Assembly (NCBI GenBank): GCA_947382645.1
Contig: CANDAE010000027.1
Location: 1-54,892, forward strand
Length of the DNA: 54,892 nucleotides
DNA from: Suilimivivens sp009774465
Lineage (GTDB): Bacteria > Bacillota > Clostridia > Lachnospirales > Lachnospiraceae
Direction of reading: 5' to 3'
A program made the translations under genes and the position numbers. The notes below the pieces were generated by a model. It saw only the letters and a list, made by a program, of their open reading frames with translations. It made no database searches and had not been told where the DNA came from. Positions 48,486 to 54,892 of this stretch are shown piece after piece; within the stretch, counting starts at the first letter, position 1, and each line of letters begins with the position of its first letter.

Positions 48486-51050
48486 TTACTTCCTGCCACA
48501 GCACTGTTTATATTTCTTTCCACTGCCGCAGGGACATGGATCGTTTGGATAAATCTTTGCATTCTCACGTTTTACCGGAGTTTTTGCTGCCGAATCATCT
48601 TTATTTGTGCCTGTCACCTTGGCAACCTGCTCTCTTTCAACCTTCTGCTCTACTCTGACTCTGAACAGGACTCTTACTGTTTCCTCTCTGATGTTCTGTG
48701 TCATATCATCAAACATTTCATATCCACTGAGTTTATATTCCACTAAGGGATCTCTCTGTCCATATGCCTGCAGGCCTACCCCCTGACGAAGCTGATCCAT
48801 ATCGTCAATATGATCCATCCATTTTCTGTCAATTACCTTAAGCAATATCACCCGCTCCAGCTCACGAATTGCTTCTGTTTCTGGAAACTCTGCTTCCTTG
48901 GCCTCATAAAGCTTCACTGCCTCTTCCTTAAGCTGCTGCTTTAAAGAATTCTTTTTCGGCGTATTGATACGCCCTCTGTTAACAGGCCTTAAGGGAATCG
49001 TGGGAAGAAGCAATGTATTAAGCTCTTCAAGATTCCAGTCATCATAATCCGTATCGTCGCCAATCACAATGTCTACCGTATTCTCTGTAATATCAGTGAT
49101 CATCTTATAAATTACATCTCTCATGCTTTCGCCATTTAGCACACGACGTCTTTCCTCGTAGATAATCTCCCTCTGCTCATTCATGACCTGATCATATTCC
49201 AAAAGATTTTTTCTGATGCCATAGTTATTGGTTTCTATCTTCTTTTGCGCAGATTCAATTGCATTACTTAATGTCTTATGTTCAATTTCCTGATTTTCAG
49301 GAATGCCAAGGGCATTAAACATGCTGATTAAACGTTCGGAACCAAATAAACGCATCAAATCGTCTTCCAGAGAAATATAGAACTTGGATTCGCCGGGATC
49401 TCCCTGACGTCCTGAACGCCCTCTTAACTGATTGTCTATACGTCTGGACTCATGTCTTTCCGTACCGATGATTTTAAGTCCGCCTGCACTCCTTGCCGCA
49501 TCATCCAGCTTAATATCAGTACCACGTCCTGCCATATTAGTAGCAATGGTGACAGCCCCGCTGACACCTGCTTCCGCAACAATTTCCGCTTCCAGTTCAT
49601 GGAATTTTGCATTCAAAACCTTGTGGGGAATTCCCTGCTTGCCAAGAAGTTTACTGAGTTCCTCGGAAGCCTCAATGGTAATGGTGCCTACCAGTACTGG
49701 TTGTCCTTTTTGATAAGATGCTTTTACTGCTTCCACGATTGCATGAAGCTTTTCTTTTCTGGTCTTGTATACCGCATCCTGCAAATCCACTCTGGCAACC
49801 GGCTTATTTGTGGGAATTTCAACCACATCCATACCATATATATCACGAAATTCTCTTTCTTCTGTAAGCGCAGTACCTGTCATGCCTGCCTTCTTTTCAA
49901 ACTTGTTAAAAAAGTTCTGGAATGTAATGGTAGCCAGCGTTTTACTCTCTCGCTTCACCTTCACATGTTCCTTGGCTTCAATGGCCTGATGAAGTCCATC
50001 TGAATAACGTCGTCCCGGCATAATACGTCCGGTGAATTCATCCACGATTAAAACCTGATCGTCCTTAACTACATAATCCTGATCCTTAAACATCAGATTG
50101 TTTGCCCGAAGGGCAAGATTAATGTTGTGCTGTATTTCAATATTTTCCGGATCTGCAAGGTTGTCAATCTGGAAAAACTTTTCTACCTTTTCAACGCCCT
50201 GGGCGGTAAGGTTAACCACCTTGTCCTTTTCATTGACAATAAAATCACCGGTTTCTTCTCTTTCCACGCCCATGATGGCATCCATTTTGGTCAGTTCCTG
50301 CATGTCCTCGCCGCGTTTCATCTGCTTGGCAAGGATATCGCATACTTCATATAGCTTGGTTGATTTGCCGCTTTGTCCTGAAATAATAAGAGGCGTTCTT
50401 GCTTCATCAATAAGCACAGAGTCTACCTCATCAATGATGGCATAATGCAGGTCGCGTAAAACCAGTTGTTCCTTATAAATCACCATGTTGTCACGCAGAT
50501 AGTCAAAACCTAATTCATTATTTGTAACATAGGTAATATCGCAGCCATATGCTTCTCTTCTCTCCTCCGGCTTCATGCTGTTTAAAACAACGCCCACCTT
50601 AAGACCTAAAAATTCATGAACCTGCCCCATCCACTCAGCATCACGCTTCGCCAGGTAATCATTGACAGTGACAACATGTACTCCTTTCCCCTCTAATGCA
50701 TTTAAATAAGCAGGAAGCAGACATGTCTGTGTTTTTCCTTCACCTGTTTTCATTTCGGCAATACGTCCCTGGTGGAGAACAATTCCGCCAACAAGCTGAA
50801 CCCGGTAGTGTTCCGTATGCAGCACTCTTCTGGCTGCCTCTCTTACCACAGCATAAGCTTCCGGAAGCAGATCATCCAGCGATTCTCCCTCCGCGTATCT
50901 TTTCTTAAACTCTTCCGTTTTTCCACGAAGCTCCTCATCACTAAGCTCCATCATCTTTGGACGCAGGTCTTCAATTGCCTGCACAGTTCCTTCTATACGC
51001 TTAAGCTCTCTCTCACTATGTGTACCAAATACCTTTTGGATTAAGTTCAT
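48486..51050 (-). CDS. secA: Preprotein translocase ATPase SecA
   Basis: This is an 854-residue SecA. Walker A is KTGEGKT (in IAEMKTGEGKTQTCLLPAY), the DEVD box is IIDEVDSVLIDEARTPLIISG, the motif VTNNELGFDYLRDN is present, and the C terminus has the zinc-binding CPCGSGKKYKQCCGRK. It drives Sec-dependent export through SecYEG. The zinc tail is often linked to SecB or ribosome contact, and is intact here. The start at 51050 has GGAGG 5 nt upstream, and a promoter lies at 51083-51111. It is directly upstream of prfB, a common neighbour in Firmicutes. Confidence 0.98.
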   Translation of the reverse strand: MNLIQKVFGTHSERELKRIEGTVQAIEDLRPKMMELSDEELRGKTEEFKKRYAEGESLDDLLPEAYAVVREAARRVLHTEHYRVQLVGGIVLHQGRIAEMKTGEGKTQTCLLPAYLNALEGKGVHVVTVNDYLAKRDAEWMGQVHEFLGLKVGVVLNSMKPEERREAYGCDITYVTNNELGFDYLRDNMVIYKEQLVLRDLHYAIIDEVDSVLIDEARTPLIISGQSGKSTKLYEVCDILAKQMKRGEDMQELTKMDAIMGVEREETGDFIVNEKDKVVNLTAQGVEKVEKFFQIDNLADPENIEIQHNINLALRANNLMFKDQDYVVKDDQVLIVDEFTGRIMPGRRYSDGLHQAIEAKEHVKVKRESKTLATITFQNFFNKFEKKAGMTGTALTEEREFRDIYGMDVVEIPTNKPVARVDLQDAVYKTRKEKLHAIVEAVKASYQKGQPVLVGTITIEASEELSKLLGKQGIPHKVLNAKFHELEAEIVAEAGVSGAVTIATNMAGRGTDIKLDDAARSAGGLKIIGTERHESRRIDNQLRGRSGRQGDPGESKFYISLEDDLMRLFGSERLISMFNALGIPENQEIEHKTLSNAIESAQKKIETNNYGIRKNLLEYDQVMNEQREIIYEERRRVLNGESMRDVIYKMITDITENTVDIVIGDDTDYDDWNLEELNTLLLPTIPLRPVNRGRINTPKKNSLKQQLKEEAVKLYEAKEAEFPETEAIRELERVILLKVIDRKWMDHIDDMDQLRQGVGLQAYGQRDPLVEYKLSGYEMFDDMTQNIREETVRVLFRVRVEQKVEREQVAKVTGTNKDDSAAKTPVKRENAKIYPNDPCPCGSGKKYKQCCGRK

Positions 51051-51066
51051 ACCAACCTCCATTTAT

Positions 51067-51105
51067 AAAAACTGCAAATCTAATTGTATCAGATTCACAG
51101 TTTTT
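51067..51105 (-). terminator. Hairpin that may terminate the signalling gene before secA
   Basis: AAAAACTG (51067-51074) and CAGTTTTT (51098-51105) are perfect arms; the inside can pair further (AATCT/AGATT). On the minus strand it ends in TTTTTAT. It lies between the signalling gene at 51143-53182 and secA and overlaps the secA promoter. Confidence 0.6.
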
Positions 51106-51111
51106 ATTCAA
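51083..51111 (-). promoter_or_regulatory. Probable promoter of secA
   Basis: On the minus strand TTGAAT (51106-51111) and TACAAT (51083-51088, extended -10 TGA) are 17 nt apart. The start codon lies about 32 nt downstream of the -10. The spacing and the extended -10 make it credible. Confidence 0.6.
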
Positions 51112-51142
51112 CCATTCAAATATTATCATTTTGTTAAAAGTA

Positions 51143-53182
51143 TTAATCAGCCTTAGCACTGACCTGTTCAATATTATAAACCAGATCCATGTTATAGTTG
51201 TCATACATACGTGAGTAATTTGCAATAATACGTTCTGCAATCATGTGTCCGTTTTTCTGATTACTGTCAATCATAATCACCACCTGCTGAGAGCTGCTGT
51301 AGCGGGCAGTAACATCTCCCTTGCGGAGCGAACCTATAATGCAGCTTTCCAGAATGTTCATCGCCTCATTTAAATCACTGATATCCATAGTTCCATGAAT
51401 GTTTTCCGTCAAAGAAAACAGGATAATCTGCGCATCTTTTTTATTCCGGCTTATGCTGCGTGCAACCAGCCGGTAAATTTTTTCAAAATCTCCGTACTCC
51501 ACGGAATAGGCACCAATAGGGGGCGCCTCTTCTGTAAGCCGGTTCTTCAATTCTGCAATATCAATCTGGAATCCCTTGTCCTGACTCTCCGTATACTCAT
51601 CCGTATCACGTGTCAGAATCTGATAGGAATCCTTGCCATTTCTTTTAACATAATAAAGCGCCTTGTCACACTTCTGCAAAAGATCCCTGCACCGCTCTAA
51701 CGGATTTCTGGTATATGTAATTCCTATGGAAAGAGAAAGCTTATGGCTGATATCAATATCCGCCACTGCCTCTTTAAAGGTCTTAAGCAGTCCTTCCGCT
51801 ATTTCCTCCATCCATTCTTCTGAAGAATCTCCCGGATAAAAAATTGCAAATTCATCGCCGCTGATACGACATAAGTAAGCATCAGGAATTGTATGCTCCC
51901 GAATCACATCCGCAAGGCGCCTTATAATCCGGTCTCCTGCAATATGTCCATAATTTGTATTTACATATAGGAAATTATCCACATCCATTAAAAGCATGGT
52001 GCCGCCATGCAGCGGATCGTTCAGATAAGTATTTACACTGGTCTCAAATGCCTTGCGGATAGGGAATCCTGTAAGTGCATCTGTATCATCAGCTCTCTGT
52101 ACGCCTGCTTCCGTCTTTTTACAAACTTCCATAATGAAAGCATCTGCTTCCTCCTCTGAGGTGGTATTTTCAAACTCAAACTGAGGTGTATCTGAAAAGT
52201 GGAATCCTTCTTCTATAATAGAGAGCATTACATCTGTAAGATAAGGATCAAACTGCTTTCCCCTGCCTTTCTTCAATTCATTAACCGCATATTCCTCTCC
52301 TCTGCCCTTTTCATAAATACGATTGGAAGTAATAGCGTCATATGCATCTGCAATGCCAATGATTCTTGCCACATAAGGTATATCATCTCCCGCCAGTCCA
52401 TAAGGATATCCTTTTCCGTCAAAGCGTTCATGATGATACTGTGCCCCGTCACATACCCCCGGCACCATCGTAATAGGGCGCAGAATATTGGCACCCATAA
52501 TGGTATGATTCCGTATCAAACTGTATTCTTCATCTGTCAGTTTAACCGGCTTATTTAAGATCGTATCCGGAATACCTATCTTTCCTATATCGTGCAAAAG
52601 GGCTGTATAGTAAATATTCAAACAGTCCTGTTTGGACCAGTTTAATTTTTTTGCAATGGCAAGGCAGTATTGTGCAACTCTGACCGAGTGCCCTTTTGTG
52701 TACCGGTCCTTTGCATCTACTGCGTATGTAATCGTGGTAATAGCCTGAATAAAGGTCTTTTCAATTTCATCGGTTTTTTCTTCCACCAGTTTTTCCAGGT
52801 GTTTCCGCAGATCATCCAGCTCCAGAATTCGCGCTATACGACTCTGCATAACCAGCGGTTCAAAGGGCTTGGTAATGTAATCCATTGCCCCCATTTCAAG
52901 CCCCATTACTTCACTTTCCTGTTTCGTATCGGCGGTAAGAAAAATAACCGGTATCTTGCATAGTTCAGTGCTGTCCTTCATGCGCCGGAATACCGTATAC
53001 CCATCCATCTGCGGCATGTTAATATCCAGAAGAACCAAATCCGGACAATCTTCATGCATCTTCTCCAGCGCATCTCTCCCTGATTGGAAAAGAGAAATTC
53101 TGTAAGCACCAATCAAAGCTCCTTCCGCAAATTTCAAAATAGTTCTGGAATCATCAATAATATAAAGATGCTTTTTCCCCAT
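51143..53182 (-). CDS. Response regulator with REC, HD-GYP and GGDEF domains
   Basis: This is a 679-residue signalling protein. Residues about 5-120 are a receiver domain with the acidic pair Asp10/Asp11 and the phosphoacceptor Asp53 in LLDINMPQMDG. Residues about 150-320 are an HD-GYP phosphodiesterase (HDIGKIGIPD, then HHERFDGKGYPYGL), which should degrade cyclic di-GMP. Residues about 370-540 are a GGDEF domain (DTDALTGFP, ISGDEFAIFYPG), with Ser replacing the first Gly of the signature. The last 120 residues resemble a degenerate GGDEF-like fold (VTARYSSSQQVVIM). REC controls both activities. GGAGGG lies upstream of the ATG. Confidence 0.93.
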   Translation of the reverse strand: MGKKHLYIIDDSRTILKFAEGALIGAYRISLFQSGRDALEKMHEDCPDLVLLDINMPQMDGYTVFRRMKDSTELCKIPVIFLTADTKQESEVMGLEMGAMDYITKPFEPLVMQSRIARILELDDLRKHLEKLVEEKTDEIEKTFIQAITTITYAVDAKDRYTKGHSVRVAQYCLAIAKKLNWSKQDCLNIYYTALLHDIGKIGIPDTILNKPVKLTDEEYSLIRNHTIMGANILRPITMVPGVCDGAQYHHERFDGKGYPYGLAGDDIPYVARIIGIADAYDAITSNRIYEKGRGEEYAVNELKKGRGKQFDPYLTDVMLSIIEEGFHFSDTPQFEFENTTSEEEADAFIMEVCKKTEAGVQRADDTDALTGFPIRKAFETSVNTYLNDPLHGGTMLLMDVDNFLYVNTNYGHIAGDRIIRRLADVIREHTIPDAYLCRISGDEFAIFYPGDSSEEWMEEIAEGLLKTFKEAVADIDISHKLSLSIGITYTRNPLERCRDLLQKCDKALYYVKRNGKDSYQILTRDTDEYTESQDKGFQIDIAELKNRLTEEAPPIGAYSVEYGDFEKIYRLVARSISRNKKDAQIILFSLTENIHGTMDISDLNEAMNILESCIIGSLRKGDVTARYSSSQQVVIMIDSNQKNGHMIAERIIANYSRMYDNYNMDLVYNIEQVSAKAD

Positions 53183-53223
53183 AAGCCCTCCAATCTGTCC
53201 CCCCAAAGACACTATTTTTTTAT

Positions 53224-54612
53224 TTAAATTTCGTTACCGGGAAATTTGGGAATTCCTGCAAGCCCTTTCGCCAATTCCTCATCTGTAGGAATATAATCAG
53301 ACATTTCCCCGTTATTGTACCTCTCATAGGCCACCATGTCAAAATAACCGGTACCGGTAAGGCCAAATAAAATTGTCTTTTCTTCTCCTGTCTCCTTGCA
53401 TTTCAAAGCCTCATCAATTGCAACCTTGATTGCATGTGAACTTTCCGGTGCAGGCAGAATTCCTTCCACTCTGGCAAACTCTTCTGCCGCCTTAAACACA
53501 GATGTCTGCTCTACGCTGACCGCTTCCATATATCCGTCATGATACAGTTTGGAAAGCACAGAACTCATGCCATGATAGCGGAGCCCTCCTGCATGATTTG
53601 CTGCCGGAATAAATCCGCTTCCCAACGTATACATTTTTGCAAGAGGACATACCTTTCCTGTATCACAGAAATCATATACATATTTTCCTCTGGTAAGACT
53701 GGGGCAGGATGCCGGTTCCACTGCAATAAACTGGTAGTCAGCCTCTCCCCTTAATTTTTCTCCCATAAAAGGTGAAATCAGACCGCCTAAATTGGAACCG
53801 CCGCCAGCGCAGCCAATGATCACATCCGGTTTAATCCCATATTTATCCATAGCCGCCTTTGCCTCTAAACCAATCACTGACTGATGAAGCAGCACCTGTG
53901 TCAGCACAGATCCAAGTACATAACGGTAACCTTCCTGGGTGGTGGCTGCTTCCACAGCTTCAGATATGGCGCATCCCAGGCTGCCGGTGGTGCCGGGAAA
54001 CTCCTCTAAAATTTTCCGTCCCACATTTGTAGTCTCCGAAGGGGACGGCGTCACCCTGGCTCCATAGGTTCTCATAACTTCTCTTCTGAATGGCTTCTGC
54101 TCATAAGAGCATTTAACCATATATACCTGACAGTCGAGCTCCAAATAGGCACATGCCATAGAAAGCGCTGTCCCCCACTGCCCTGCTCCTGTTTCCGTAG
54201 TAACTCCCTTAAGCCCCTGCTTTTTCGCATAATAGGCCTGGGCAATTGCTGAATTCAGCTTATGGCTTCCACTGGTATTGTTTCCCTCAAACTTGTAATA
54301 AATTTTTGCAGGTGTCTTAAGTTTTTCTTCCAGGCAATATGCCCGTACCAGAGGTGACGGACGATACATTTTGTAAAATTTCCGGATTTCCTCCGGGATT
54401 TCAATGTAAGGCGTCTTGTCATCCAGCTCCTGTTTACATAACTCATCACAAAAGATGCCCCGCATCTCCTCGAAAGTTAAAGGCTGCAAAGTTGCAGGGT
54501 TTAAAAGCGGGGCCGGTTTATTCTTCATATCAGCCCGTACATTGTACCAGCTGACTGGCATCTCATTTTCTTCCAGATAAATTTTGTAAGGAATTTTCTT
54601 TTCTTCGCTCAT
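53224..54612 (-). CDS. trpB: Tryptophan synthase beta chain (TrpB2-type)
   Basis: This is a 462-residue PLP enzyme of the TrpB2 (long) class. It has the PLP-lysine motif SGSHKLNSA (the lysine is in NTSGSHKLN), the phosphate cup GCAGGGSNLGG, and TTETGAGQWG. TrpB converts indole and serine to tryptophan; TrpB2 proteins often occur without TrpA and may salvage indole. No trpA or other trp gene is in the window, so this looks like the stand-alone form. The start at 54612 has GGAGG 7 nt upstream. It lies 41 nt from the signalling gene. Confidence 0.95.
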   Translation of the reverse strand: MSEEKKIPYKIYLEENEMPVSWYNVRADMKNKPAPLLNPATLQPLTFEEMRGIFCDELCKQELDDKTPYIEIPEEIRKFYKMYRPSPLVRAYCLEEKLKTPAKIYYKFEGNNTSGSHKLNSAIAQAYYAKKQGLKGVTTETGAGQWGTALSMACAYLELDCQVYMVKCSYEQKPFRREVMRTYGARVTPSPSETTNVGRKILEEFPGTTGSLGCAISEAVEAATTQEGYRYVLGSVLTQVLLHQSVIGLEAKAAMDKYGIKPDVIIGCAGGGSNLGGLISPFMGEKLRGEADYQFIAVEPASCPSLTRGKYVYDFCDTGKVCPLAKMYTLGSGFIPAANHAGGLRYHGMSSVLSKLYHDGYMEAVSVEQTSVFKAAEEFARVEGILPAPESSHAIKVAIDEALKCKETGEEKTILFGLTGTGYFDMVAYERYNNGEMSDYIPTDEELAKGLAGIPKFPGNEI

Positions 54613-54704
54613 TATCGCTCCTCCGTTTATATACTTACCAATCATACTTAATCATTATTCTAACACAAATTTTACCAAACGCATAGTCTGATTCCCATGA
54701 TTAT

Positions 54705-54892
54705 TCACAGTCTTAATTCTTTAAACAGCTTTTCCTGATATCGTTTGTCCTTTGCTGCTCTGATCAGCTCCTCAGTGCGCGCCTGTTCCGTCAGTATTAT
54801 AATCAGCTGATTCATTCTCTCCCGCTCTTCCAGCCTGCCTTCTGCCCTCTCATCTTCCATCCATTCCCTTAATCCCTGACACATATTCACTT
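54705..54892 (-). CDS. C-terminal end of a protein, truncated at the window edge
   Basis: About 62 residues are visible, with the frame open to the end of the window. The sequence is highly charged and helical (REWMEDERAEGRLEERERMNQLIIILTEQ, then a RAAKDKRYQEKLFKELRL tail). That composition is typical of the C-terminal end of Rpn/PD-(D/E)XK-type transposase-like proteins common in Clostridia, but no catalytic part is visible. A GTG near the edge is probably internal. The stop codon is at 54705. The call is therefore tentative. Confidence 0.5.
   Translation of the reverse strand, partial: VNMCQGLREWMEDERAEGRLEERERMNQLIIILTEQARTEELIRAAKDKRYQEKLFKELRL

Noticed and set aside
53224..54612. Part of a tryptophan biosynthesis operon
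   Set aside because: No trpA or other trp gene is adjacent and the protein is of the stand-alone TrpB2 class.

Overview
The window looks like a chromosomal segment of a Gram-positive, low-to-moderate GC member of the Clostridia, most likely a Lachnospiraceae. The evidence is Firmicute housekeeping genes (tsaBDE, rnz, ispD, tex, prfB with its +1 frameshift, secA with a C-terminal zinc motif), an FMN riboswitch ahead of ribU, GGAGG-type ribosome binding sites, no outer-membrane genes, and several small families and intergenic palindromes of a kind often seen in that group. Nearly all genes are on the minus strand.

Layout. 1-7.1 kb: two tRNA-Ser genes, a small alarmone synthetase, ispD, then the t6A and RNA-maturation operon (ycxB-like, tsaE, tsaB, rimI, a zinc-ribbon protein, rnz, a small membrane-anchored protein, tsaD). 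7.2-10.9 kb: a MacA/MacB-type efflux system (ATPase, adaptor, permease) behind one strong promoter whose -10 lies in a palindromic operator. 11.1-16.9 kb: a von Willebrand A lipoprotein, a three-gene ABC-2 exporter, and a riboflavin ECF transporter under FMN riboswitch control, interspersed with hairpin repeats. 17.4-22.2 kb: a coiled-coil protein, tex, and three plus-strand genes.

22.2-44.7 kb: one minus-strand, tightly packed, visibly AT-rich glycan island of 20-plus genes. It holds a duplicate IspD-family protein lacking two catalytic residues, a HAD protein, two GT9-like transferases, a GT2 transferase, a CgeB-like transferase, a pyruvyltransferase, three radical SAM proteins (one fused to an SGNH hydrolase), a Wlb-like Gfo/Idh - acetyltransferase - DegT triad, a MaoC hydratase next to an LpxD-like acyltransferase, a KpsF-like SIS isomerase and a nucleotidyltransferase-kinase fusion. 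No flippase, polymerase or lipid-linked initiating transferase lies in it. A Rossmann-like module recurs in seven of its proteins. The operon is headed by a serine-resolvase homologue in which the catalytic serine and three catalytic arginines are replaced; an intact paralogue lies just upstream behind a terminator. I regard the dead resolvase, the SGNH-radical SAM fusion and the recurring module as the best candidates for something undescribed.

44.9-54.9 kb: the intact resolvase, a hicAB toxin-antitoxin operon with a palindromic operator (hicA is only 56 codons), a coiled-coil protein, prfB, secA, a REC/HD-GYP/GGDEF signalling protein, a TrpB2-type tryptophan synthase beta chain, and the 3' end of a further gene. 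All calls were made by eye; no database search was possible.
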